From contig SDVU01000777.1 of assembly GCA_016256075.1 (NCBI GenBank), forward strand, positions 1 to 10,601: a stretch of 10,601 nucleotides of DNA, in the 5' to 3' direction. The notes under the pieces are model-generated. The model ran no database searches. It saw nothing but the letters and a program-made list of their open reading frames with translations, and was not told where the DNA came from. The position numbers were made by a program, and so were the translations under genes. Shown piece after piece: positions 1 through 8,447 of this stretch. Positions within the stretch are counted from its first letter, which is position 1. Each line of letters opens with the position of its first letter. Source of the DNA: Dictyocoela muelleri (Eukaryota; Microsporidia).

Positions 1-234
1 GTTATCTTTTAATGACTTGTCAAATAGGACAATTAAGGATAGTAGCTATCCAAGGTGTGTGACAAAGTGGAAAAATAGATCATGCTTAGAAAAAAACAAT
101 ATATAGTAAAATAACGAAAATATTAAACAAAAATACATGCTAAATGCGAGTCAAAGATAAAACCAGTGATATGTGTATGGCCAGTGTTAGATTATCATAA
201 ATAACAATCTTAAAAAAGATTGAGAACTAAAGGT
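1..234. other. AT-rich spacer, no gene recognised
   Basis: I see no coding similarity or RNA gene here on either strand. The only local structure is a short hairpin at 37-51 (GGATAG, loop TAG, CTATCC). It may be ordinary decayed transposon DNA. Confidence 0.5.
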
Positions 235-436
235 CAAAAGAATAAAGTAAAAAGAATAGAGTAAAAAGAATAGAGTAAAAAGAATGAAGTAAAAAAAATA
301 AGTAAAAAAAAATAAAGCAAAAAAAATAAAGTAAAAAGAATAAAGAAAAAAGAATAAAGTAAAAGGAATAAAGTAAAAAGAATAAAGTAAAAAGAATAAA
401 GTAATAAGAATAAAGTAAAAAGAATAAAGTAATAAA
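235..436. repeat. 14-bp tandem repeat (minisatellite)
   Basis: About fourteen copies of a unit close to AGAATAAAGTAAAA run head to tail. Variants include GAATAGAG, GAATGAAG and a few units with small length changes in the middle. On the minus strand the repeat is free of stops in two frames and would encode a monotonous Phe/Leu/Tyr string with a 14-residue period. Since 14 is not a multiple of three, each frame cycles through all phases of the unit, so the open frames follow from the repeat lacking stop triplets. I read it as a non-coding minisatellite. Confidence 0.9.
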
Positions 437-559
437 TATTCTGTGAAAATTCTTTTCGACTTAACAAAATATCTAATCAAACAAAAAATATTCGAAAAAA
501 AAAATAAATTAAAATTACTTTTAAATTCAATTAAATTTCATGATTATTTTTTTCCATTT

Positions 560-806
560 TTTAAAAAATTTATTACAAAAATTTGGGTGACATTTTGGTT
601 AGGGTGTGACGAATCGTGACATTTAATATTAAATTTAATTAATAAAAATCAATTTTTAAATTCAAAATAAAGGGGACGTTTTGGTTCGCAAGGGTACCTT
701 AATAATTTGATATCTAAAATTTTCTTGATTAAATTTTTTAATTCAAATTAAATTGTTAAAGGGGGGGGGACATTTTGGTTAGGGGGGGGGGACATTTTGA
801 TTCGCC
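560..806. repeat. Imperfect repeats carrying GGGGACATTTTGGTT
   Basis: Four copies of a motif close to GGGGACATTTTGGTTAG start near 586, 672, 764 and 789, the last ending in GATTCGCC. The latter two follow runs of nine or ten G. An AT-rich partner segment resembling TTTTTAATTCAAATTAAA recurs near 520, 655 and 736, giving an irregular unit of roughly 80-130 bp. No coding similarity is visible. The G-rich motif resembles a transposon terminus, including one at 7577-7596 beside the Merlin element, so this may be a cluster of non-autonomous element ends; that is inference. Confidence 0.65.
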
Positions 807-883
807 ACATACGTGAGTATCTGATAAAACCATCAATTGATTTTTTTTAAAGAATATTTTAAAAATTGATAAAAAACAGACAA

Positions 884-2256
884 ATTAGCCCGAAGTAATA
901 ATTCAGTTCGTAGGATAATAGATCATATGTCACTAAATATAGAAGAATAACACATTAATATTCTTCGAACCAATAAATTCCCCCTACAATTACATGTTTC
1001 TGCAGTAGGAGACAGCGAATCTATTCTTATTGCCATCTTCGATATGTAAATAAAGAAAAGTTTAAGGAGGAGATGTTGTTTTGTAGATCTACAAGGACAC
1101 TAAAACTGATATATTTAATGTTTGCGATATATTTGACTTCTAATAAAATACCATGATCAAATATACTATCACGTGCAGAAGATGGTGCACTTGCAATGAT
1201 GGGGCAAAATAAATAGATGTCTTTAGAAATAAAAAAGCCATAAAATCACGAAATATTGAATGTGACTGTGTAATACACAATGAAAATTTGGTTGGAAAAA
1301 AGCTATCTGTTGAATTTCATATAATATGGGTTTAGTAATTTGCTGTATCAACAGAATAAAAGAATCCAGTTCTACTCAGATCATCATATCTAATTTTTTT
1401 CAAGCAAAACAATAAAATGTTATGAACAAAAATATGTTTTTATGGTTAACTTTCTTTATAATATTTGCATTTTTCTATAAACATAAATAATTATTTTTAT
1501 TTTTATAGAAAAATGCAAATATTTCAAAGTTAACTATATAAAAATACCTTTGTTCATTATATTTTATTTCCTTTTTGCAAATAAATGAATAGTCTTAAAT
1601 GAGAAAAAGCGCAAATCTTAAATTTGCAATACTTTTTAAAAAATTCTCGAAGGTCATGACTTCCGAGTATATAAGGTTTTTGATGAATAAAGATGAGAGG
1701 TGGCTTTCAAGAGGCAATTTTTTATAAGATTATCTGATCTTTTCGATCTCATAATAGAGTTATAAAGAAGAGGAAGGTGTTAGATATCTAATACTTGCCG
1801 ATGGTAGAAGTATGGGTTTTTATTTAACTGATATCTTTAAAAAAATTAATTTATTTAATAAATAACTCCAGTGGAATAATTCCACACTATTAGAGGCGAA
1901 ACAAAAGATATTTAAATTTGTCACCCTTTTACAAAAAAAAAATCATGTCAAATGTAAAAAAAAAAAAAAAAAACAATTTTATAGATTTATTCTATCTAAA
2001 CACCTGCAAAGTTTCCGCCAGAGTGAAAGGAAATATTATTCATCATTTGATGTCCCTAGTGAAGATTTTAACTCTGGATTTGAAGATTTAAAAAATCTTA
2101 TATATCCTACTTGGATGTTACATCCTTTTTAAGTTGATATTTTCATTTCGGAAGGTCAAATATAAGATTATTTTCAAGAAATACAAAACGATAAGACTAT
2201 AAAATCTATATTTCTAATAAATGGTGTTATGTCATGACTCACAAGGGATATATATA
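884..2256 (+). pseudogene. hAT-family transposase fossil (ZBED5-like), broken
   Basis: This is a decayed hAT transposase, which would cut and paste its element from the nucleus. Reading across frames gives hAT landmarks in the right order. NNSVRRIIDHMSLNIEE (from 894) leads to NKFPLQLH (972-995), where families usually have LQLDES, so the first catalytic Asp appears to be His. Next come RYVNKEKFKEEMLFCRS (about 1037), DGALAMMG (1181-1204, the DGAP-type Asp retained), and CVIHNENLVGKKL (from 1267), the usual CxxHRE-LxxKxL block. RWLSRGNFL follows at 1698, then NNSTLLEAKQKIF near 1880 and SEDFNSGFEDLKNLIYPTW near 2060-2120. There are many stops and several frame changes. The BED zinc finger at the N terminus and the C-terminal dimerisation part are not seen. 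A palindromic insert at 1411-1568 splits it, and its 3' part ends where a Tigger end begins. Confidence 0.85.
1411..1568. mobile_element. Palindromic MITE-like insert within the hAT fossil
   Basis: Two arms of roughly 70 bp face each other. The left (1411-1482) starts ATAAAATGTTATGAAC and ends TTTTTCTATAAA; the right (1498-1566) is its imperfect reverse complement. They share the core ATATTTGCATTTTTCTATAAA region and a GTTAACTTT block, with a spacer of about 15 bp. There is no coding capacity. The hAT transposase similarity lies on both sides, so this is probably a foldback/MITE insertion. I could not define a target-site duplication. Confidence 0.7.
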
Positions 2257-2258
2257 TA

Positions 2259-2876
2259 CAGTGCAACCAGTGAATAACGAACATTGCAAGTATCGAACAT
2301 TTCAAAATAGCTAACAATTTTTTTTTTATGGTTACCTTGAATTCATTTTATATATATGTTACGACTTGCAAATAACAAACATAGAATGTTTAAAATAACG
2401 AACTCGAGTTTTTTTTTTAAAAAAAATATTTTTAATTTTTTTACCCCCTAAAAATGCTGTAAGAAAATGAAATAAAGCATAAAAGTTTATCAATCGCGAA
2501 AAAGTTAGAAACTATCGATCTTAAAAAGAAAAATGCGCTCAACACAGAGATATCTAGCTGTAGAATTTGAAATTCCACTGGGTACACATAATGGTACTTT
2601 AAAGAATAAAACACAAATTAAAGATTCAAAAACTAACAAGGGGGCAAATAACGTCATAAACAGTTTCAAAACTAAAATTATTGATTCAAAGCTTTTCGAT
2701 TGGTTTATTACTAAAAGAAAAAAAATTGTACAATACAAGATACAAATCTGCAAGATATGGCTTTATAAATGGCATATTCTTTGTGGGTTTCTAACTTTGT
2801 TGCTTCTTCGGTCTGGCTTCAAAGTTTTAAGAAACCTCTCAAATTCTATCAAGATGATTAGCGGTGCGGTATCCTC
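2259..2876 (+). mobile_element. Tigger/pogo element, 5' part only
   Basis: The left end reads CAGTGCAACC immediately after a TA dinucleotide (2257-2258), as expected for pogo/Tigger elements, which duplicate TA. The next 140 bp repeat an AATAACGAAC-type motif (near 2275, 2287, 2364 and 2392), typical of Tigger subterminal DNA. Coding similarity begins near 2477 with IKHKSLSIAKKLETIDLKK, the helix-turn-helix start. After a one-base frame change it continues as EIPLGT-NGTLKNKTQIK and IDSKLFDWFITKRKK, the CENP-B-like DNA-binding part, then FVASSVWLQSFKK in another frame and finally IKMISGAVSS. The DDE catalytic half is absent, because the MULE end begins at this point. An open frame at 2533-2928 is part of this fossil and runs on into the MULE terminal repeat, so its start and end are not those of a real gene. 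Confidence 0.82.
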
Positions 2877-4470
2877 TTTTCGCCCATGGGCGAAAAAACG
2901 GATGTTCGTCCTGGGCGAAAATGTGTAGTTTCTTCCAAGAAGTAAATATATAAATTTTAAAAATAAATTAATTAAAAATTTTTATTAATCTTTAAATTTG
3001 TAATTTTTCAAAATACTTTCAATAAAATCATTATTTTCGAAATGTTTAAAATCTTTTGCTTTATAAAATAGTCTTATTTCTTTTTCAAAATCTTTTTTTG
3101 ACCATGTAATATTCGATTTTAAATTATGTTTTAATATAATTTGCGATAAATATTCGCATTCTAATAAATTTTGAATAAGTAGGGCTATGTTCGGATTTGT
3201 AATTCTTATTTTTTCGTTTATACTTCGATTCCAAGCTTCGGCACCGTTGGTTGTTCTTGGCTCCAGATAAAGAATTCTATTATAAATTGAAAATTCTTGA
3301 AAGCTGAAAATTGGGTCCGTATATTTTCCATTTTCAATTTTCCCAAAATATGTATTCTCCAAATATGCTAAAAAATTAGTTTTTTTTTGACATTATTGTT
3401 TAATAAAATTTGATTTTTTTGTATTATAAAAAACTCATAAATATTATCATTTGGCAAAAATGCCGAAGCCAAATTTTTTTTAATGATAATTGCGAATTCT
3501 GTATTTTTATATTCATTAAATAATCCTTCGTTTTTTAATCTGCGTATTATAGATTTTGTAAAATGGAAATAGCATAATTGTAAAAATGAATTTGGGAATG
3601 TTTTTTTGACTGCATTGTTTAGAGGTTTTTTGAAATCAGTAATAAATATTTCTCTGAAATTTCAGTCAATTCGATAATTTTTTGTAATATTATAATATAT
3701 TCGTTTTCAGATTTGCCAGAATTTAGAATATATATTATAGGAAATGTTTTCCCCAAAAAATACTGTATGCATAACTAAACATTGGTAAAAATTAGATAAT
3801 GCAATTCTAAAAGTTCCATCCATAATAAGAAATTTCAAATCTTTAAAAATGAATTTTTTTTTGTAATTGCTAAAAAATAATAAACCTATCAGTTTTTCGA
3901 TTCCAGAATCAAACGCTAAAAATAAATCACCATTATTATCATACTTTAAATTATCAGGTATATCATTAAAATTTTTTGGTTGGTAATTATTATTTTTATT
4001 TTTTTTTCTTTTTCTTTTTATTGTATCTTTCATATAATTAATGCCAATCATATTATCTGTTATGAAGTCTTCATTATTAAAAACATTACAAACTATTTCA
4101 TTAGCAGTATAATTTTCTAAACATAAACTATTTATTTCTAGCTGCATTTGCTTTTTTTAATTTCTTCAGTCATTGGTATATGGTCATTCTCAATGATTTT
4201 AAACAATTTACGGTCTTTTTAAAATACCGCCCTGGGGTATATTCTTGATTGACATCTGTATCTCTCGACGCCATCTTTTATTTCAGCATAATTATGGATC
4301 ATTTCGTTATGTATTAATAATGCACCACCTCGTTTACTCATTAAAAAATAAAAGTTTGACATTGTATGAATGGTAAATTTTAAAATTTATTATTTTACTT
4401 CTTTGACGAAAGTACGGATTTTCGTCCTGGACAAACATCCGTTTTTCGTCCATAGGCGAAAAAACGGAAA
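2872..4470 (-). mobile_element. Mutator-like element (MULE) with both terminal repeats
   Basis: A broken transposase gene on the minus strand lies between two inverted repeats. The left one (2872-2949) and the reverse complement of the right one (4391-4470) match at about 84% over some 73 bp. Both contain TTTTCGCCCATGGGCGAAAA or a variant, then CGGATGTTCGTCC and an AAGAAGTAAA end. The outer part of each repeat is itself palindromic: 2877-2896 is a perfect 20-bp palindrome. The element is about 1.6 kb. I could not identify a 8-11 bp target-site duplication; the left flank is Tigger sequence and the right flank is a 22-bp tandem repeat, so one flank may have been rearranged. Confidence 0.85.
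2985..4362 (-). pseudogene. MULE transposase with FLYWCH-type zinc finger, broken
   Basis: The gene would encode roughly 455 residues, normal for this family. From the ATG at 4362 it reads a FLYWCH-like N terminus: SKRGGALLIHNEMIHNY, then YRCQSR (one ligand Cys appears to be Tyr), an in-frame stop, and ENDHIP. After a frame change in an A-run near 4155 comes a Lys-rich linker and LIMDGTFRIALSNFYQCL, the hallmark MULE block, with the first catalytic Asp at 3818-3820. A further shift near 3750 leads to TDFKKPLNN (second Asp 3635-3637) and CYFHFTKSI (about 3560-3574). A third near 3380 precedes RTTNGAEAWNRSIN, with the catalytic Glu at 3237-3239. It ends KNYKFKD at a TAA. All three DDE residues survive although the frame is broken at least four times. 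Open segments at 2985-3362 and 3707-4147 are pieces of this one gene; their first codons are not true starts. Confidence 0.9.
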
Positions 4471-4473
4471 GCC

Positions 4474-4583
4474 ATAGATCACTATATTCATCTATATAGA
4501 TCACTTTGTTCATTTATATAGATCACTTTATTCATTTATTTCGATCCTTTTTTTCATTTATATAGATCACTTTAATAAATTGA
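4474..4583 (+). repeat. 22-bp tandem repeat, five units
   Basis: Units start exactly every 22 bp at 4474, 4496, 4518, 4540 and 4562, close to ATAGATCACTTTATTCATTTAT. The fourth begins TTCGATCC and the fifth decays after GATCACTTTA. The block begins directly next to the right end of the MULE. Related units occur inverted at 7610-7675, so the two blocks could be the ends of one larger structure. Confidence 0.88.
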
Positions 4584-4684
4584 TATAAAATTTGACAATT
4601 AATTAAAAAAATGAAATTAATAACCGATACGTGCAAAAAAACGAGAATAACAATTAAAAAATTATAATAAATAAACTTGAAACC

Positions 4685-5610
4685 TATTAGAGAACAGTAT
4701 CAACTTTTTAGAATTTTCTAGGTCAGTTTGTCTTTCATACCCAACAGTACGTAGAATAGTGAGAAAATTGAGTATCGAGGAAAATCTAGAAAACAATTTT
4801 AAAAATTCTTACAGAAAAAGGACACTAAAAATACGCACATTTGAAATAAAACATTTCATATCTGATATAATTTTAAGAAAAAATACACCGACGCAGAAAT
4901 AAATAAATGATACTTTTTATAATTAAGATATAAAAACATTACAACCTACCATCTCAAGACTAATTAAAAAAATAAGTATAGTAAGAAGATGTTAATTTTA
5001 ATTCTAATATCACGCAATACTCCTCAGTTGATTGATATAAGAAAAATTTATGCCCAATATGGCAATCAATTTCTATTGAACAATTATTGTTCTTGAAGAA
5101 AGTAGATTCAAATTCACTCTCAAAGGCATTATTGATAATGCACTGTTGGAAAAAAAAGCAATTAAAGTAGTTTGCGGAAACAGAGTTTCAAACATATCAT
5201 TATTAAGATTGATATCACGTCGAGAAAAACTTGCATATGAAATAGACAATGGGAAATTAATACAAATATATTAGCCGATTTTCTTGATCGTTATTTAGAA
5301 AAATTAGTAATATAATCTCTACGATCTATTTTAATAACGAATAAATCTCGGTTTAATTACAGTCAAAGATTAAGATAAACTTGTAATATGTGGGGTTTAT
5401 CATTAAATACCTACCGGCTAATTCGCCGCAATTAAATCCAATAGAAGAATATTTTTTTGATTGTAAAGGCTAGATTTCATACATCGTCTTCTAACGAATT
5501 ACTTTGGCTCAGATTAAAAAAATGTATTATTGATGCGATTACGGCTATCTAAATGCGAATCGATGTCAATTCATTTTATGATATGTGTACGGTCGTAAGG
5601 CCGGTAGCCT
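4685..5610 (+). pseudogene. Tc1/mariner-like transposase fossil
   Basis: This is a heavily decayed Tc1-like transposase. An open stretch at 4685-4900 includes SRSVCLSYPTVRRIVRKL, which fits the second helix-turn-helix of the paired-type DNA-binding domain. A middle stretch from 5080 reads TIIVLEESRFKF, where the family has IDE-type residues, so the first catalytic Asp looks replaced by Glu. It continues to CGNRVSNISLL, like the RG-NI segment. The end of the catalytic domain is the clearest: YLPANSPQLNPIEEYFF from 5408, with the Glu of NPIE at 5444-5446. In another frame KARFHTSSSNELLWLRLKK follows, then FYDMCTVV near 5573. There are several stops and frame changes, and I could not identify the terminal inverted repeats. 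The segment about 5290-5400, which should hold the second Asp, is not recognisable. Confidence 0.78.
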
Positions 5611-6250
5611 AAAAAAGCATATAATATGATTTTGTGTAATATTATTTATTGATTTTTTTCATATCTCGTTTCGGCGTTTCTCTTAGCGCATAGTTGATGG
5701 GGTTGTTTTTGAAATTATTAAATACGTTTTTTATCGATTTTTTACTATAAAAAACATTTTGACAGTTGACATATCAATAATGTAGAGTATTTAAATACCC
5801 TACAATATTATAAGATGAATTAATAAGGTAATTGCATGGGAATTATTTATTTGAAAAAAATATAAAATAATTACAATTTTGTATCGTATATATTTATTAT
5901 AGGTATACAAAATGTAACATTAACAATTACTAGTTTTTTTAGCTTTTTTTACTATTATTTATAAAATTAATAATAAAAAATCACTACAACCGATTAAATA
6001 TTAAAAAATCAAAAAAGCGGAACTTAAGGAATTATTATTAAAAGGACTTAAAAGTTTACAATCAAAATATTATTTATAACAAAAAAAATAATGAGCTTAT
6101 TTTTTTAAAATGAATTTTTATTAGAACTAAGCATTTTTAAAATTATTTTCGAGGTTTTTTTTATATGCACATTTTTCTTTATATTTTGCAAACTGTTGGA
6201 TAAGAACGGTAATGTGATCTAGAAATTTCTAAAAGACTGATATTTTTTTA
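5611..6250. other. AT-rich spacer, no gene recognised
   Basis: No coding similarity was seen on either strand. There is a near-perfect 22-bp palindrome at 5782-5803 (centre TATTTAAATA) and a weak inverted pair around 5876-5915 (ATTTTGTAT and ATACAAAAT). It probably belongs to the 3' side of the Tc1-like element or to unrelated decayed repeats. Confidence 0.5.
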
Positions 6251-6252
6251 AA

Positions 6253-6342
6253 TGTTTGTTTGCAATATTTGTTTTTTATATTTGTTTTCAATGTTTGTTT
6301 TGAATGTTTGTTTTCAATATTTGTTTTCAATGTTTGTTTTTA
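6253..6342. repeat. 13-bp tandem repeat
   Basis: About six units close to CAATGTTTGTTTT follow one another, with G/A variation at the fifth base and one unit starting TT or GA. A short open frame across it (6260-6499) is a by-product: its Phe/Cys/Val repeats reflect the 13-bp unit, and it runs on into the left Merlin end. Confidence 0.85.
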
Positions 6343-6461
6343 TTTGATTTATTATATTTTTGGTAATTGTTATTCCCGATTTTTATTGCATGTAAGGGTT
6401 ATTAATTTCATGTTTAAATTAATTTTCAATTATTGTATTAATTTATTAAAATATTCGGATA

Positions 6462-7567
6462 TATCCCAAAATTCTACCATCGGGGGTAGAATTTTGTGAT
6501 AGATCAATTTCTTTAATCTACTATGAAACCTCCAAAAATTGCAAGAAAAAATTGAAAGTCTAAACCTACCTCGAAATTCCCCCACTAAAGGGAAATTTTA
6601 ATATAAATAAAAAAAAAATTAAACCCCTATGAGAGCTCAAGAATTGCAAAAAAAATTGAAAGTTTTAATGACCTACAACTTATTCAGTATTTATTCGATA
6701 ATAAATATCTAAAGAGGGGGAATTTCTGCATTTTTGTAAAAGTTCATTCTTTTTGCAAAAATATAAACAACGTATTGATTCTTATGCGGTGCGATGTATT
6801 AATTCCTCTTGCAAGAACTATAAGAAATATATAAATATTTGTAAAGGTAGTTTCTTCGAAAACTTGAATTTTTCACTTAAATTAATTGTAAAGATAGTTC
6901 TATTTTACACTGCAAGAATTACACGATGGTTCATTATAAATTATATGCCCTTGAGCAAAAATACAGTGATTAAAATAGTTAATAAGATTGTTTATATGAT
7001 TCCGTATCCTATTTTTTTGATGATAAATTAGGCGGTGAAGGAAAAATATTACGTGTTGATGAAAATATGCTTAATTAAAGCAAAAAGATATCGTGGTAGA
7101 TCAATGGCTAATGAAACAGAGCATTATGCAAATTTAATTTGTTAAAGAAATTCTTCGTGTTTTGTCTGTGTTTTTGAAAATAAGCTTACAACGATAATAA
7201 TTCCAATTATATGTTCACTTGTGACGGCCAATTCAACTATTTGTACTGATGAACATCGCTCATATGCAAATTAGTAAAGAATTCGATTTTACTTATGATA
7301 CTGTGTGTCATAAATATACTTTTATTGAAGACGGCGGTGCAAATACTCAAGCAGTCGAATGTTTTAATAATCTGATCAAAAAAAAGATATAAACTCAAGA
7401 ATGGAAGTAAAAACAGAAAAACGCGGGCAAATTTTTAAAAGAAATTTGATTTTATTTTAATAATAGGAAAACTTTTTTGGAATAAATACTCTATTTAATT
7501 TAATTTTAATTGAAATTTATATTTTTGATTTGTTTTATTTTTTTGACGGGGGTATAATTTTGGGATA
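6462..7567 (+). mobile_element. Merlin-family DNA transposon with inverted ends
   Basis: The ends are TATCCCAAAATTCTACC at 6462-6478 and, inverted, 7551-7567, matching in 16 of 17 bases. Between them lies a broken Merlin transposase, and the 1.1-kb size suits this family. The end motif is repeated near each terminus: an inverted copy at 6484-6500 on the left, and a looser same-direction copy (GGGGAATTTTGGTATAG) at 7578-7594 just beyond the right end. A segment near 6530-6570 recurs at about 6635-6680, a partial duplication ahead of the coding region. No clear 8-bp target duplication was found, so the outer limits could lie some bases further out. Confidence 0.8.
6663..7490 (+). pseudogene. 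Merlin (IS1016/ISXO2-like) transposase, broken
   Basis: This family moves its element with a DDE nuclease and an N-terminal zinc ribbon. The frame-hopping reading starts FNDLQLIQYLFDNKYLKRG, followed by a CxxC pair near 6727, and continues in the longest open segment (6753-7031). There VRCINSSCKNYKKY gives the second Cys pair, KGSFFENL is the typical block after the ribbon, and PLSKNTVIKIVNKIV looks like the helix-turn-helix. GGEGKILRVDEN then carries the first Asp (7058-7060). YRGRSMANETEH follows, then TIIIPII and STICTDEHRSYAN with the second Asp (7248-7250). VCHKYTFIEDGGANTQAVE ends with the Glu at 7357-7359. All three catalytic codons survive despite several stops and shifts. The tail KFLKEI-FYFNNRKTFLE fits the family's C terminus. 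Any start codon is uncertain. Confidence 0.85.
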
Positions 7568-7609
7568 GATAGCCATAGGGGAATTTTGGTATAGAGACAA
7601 ATTATCCAT

Positions 7610-7675
7610 ATAAATGAATTCAGTGATCTATGTAAATGAATACAGTGATCCATATAAATGAATACAGTGATCTAT
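7610..7675 (-). repeat. 22-bp tandem repeat, three units, inverted to 4474-4583
   Basis: Three exact-length units at 7610, 7632 and 7654 read ATAAATGAATACAGTGATCTAT or close to it. Their reverse complement, ATAGATCACTGTATTCATTTAT, matches the consensus of the block at 4474-4583 except at one or two bases. It starts 43 bp after the right Merlin end. With the left block it brackets 3.2 kb containing the Tc1-like fossil and the Merlin element. Confidence 0.88.
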
Positions 7676-8017
7676 TAAATTAAAAAAAGTAATATTTTTG
7701 TAATTCTGATATTTATTGCACTTTGGTAAAAGACTGAATTTTGATAACCAGATTTTATTGAAATCATAAGAGTTATAAAGCTATTTACTTATAAATTTAC
7801 CATCATCTTTAAAGCCGATGCAATGTATAACACAGTACGACATTTTTTTCATTTTTTTCAGCTTTAATTTATTTTGAATGTAGTTTTCATCAACTAATAA
7901 TACATTTTTGGTTATTCAACATATTACTTATACCTTTATAATAAAAGAATCGATTTAAAAAGATAAAATTACGTCTCTTATATAAAAACGATTTTAGATA
8001 AAAATATCGATTTTATC

Positions 8018-8057
8018 ATGTGGCGCGCTACGAGATACCCGTGTCATCACGCCACAT
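8018..8057. repeat. GC-rich hairpin
   Basis: ATGTGGCG at 8018-8025 and CGCCACAT at 8050-8057 are perfectly complementary around a 24-base loop. It stands out because the surroundings are almost entirely A and T. Its role is unknown; it may be a small element end. Confidence 0.6.
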
Positions 8058-8447
8058 TTATTTTAAAAAGAAAAATGTCACCATGAGACTCAAAACCGCT
8101 AATATTTTCTAGCAATTATTATCTATACAATTAGACTACAGAATATATTAATAAATTAAAATCAATATAATTTTTTTAATAATTCAAAATTTTCGTGTAA
8201 AAATCATGTTCAAGTACAATAAATAATATAATATAAGTTAAATATTTAACAAATAATCGCTATAAATTGTTTTATCTCTTTCTTTAGACCCTCTTCTTTT
8301 GAAAAAAATAACGTAAAGTATGGAATATGGTACTAGGTGGTTGTTTTAAAATTTACTTTATATAGTCTAATATAGATATTGTGAAAATTATTTTTTAATA
8401 TAAGCCTATATTTCTGAGTTTAGTGAATTCGGACAAAGCCCGAAGTT

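Noticed and set aside
187-480. Two overlapping minus-strand open frames of 97 and 77 codons with hydrophobic Phe/Leu/Tyr repeats
   Set aside because: They are translations of the 14-bp tandem repeat, open in two frames at once, with no independent evidence of coding.
1928-1975. Long A-runs as tails of retroposed sequences
   Set aside because: They fall inside the hAT coding similarity, which continues on both sides, so they are simple A-run expansions.
2281-2420. AATAACGAAC repeats as a regulatory array
   Set aside because: They are better explained as subterminal repeats of the Tigger element, whose end and TA target lie just upstream.
2505-2753. Minus-strand open frame of 82 codons
   Set aside because: It lies antisense to the recognisable Tigger N-terminal sequence on the plus strand.
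6260-6499. Plus-strand open frame of 79 codons
   Set aside because: Its first part is the 13-bp repeat translated, and its end lies in the left Merlin terminal repeat.
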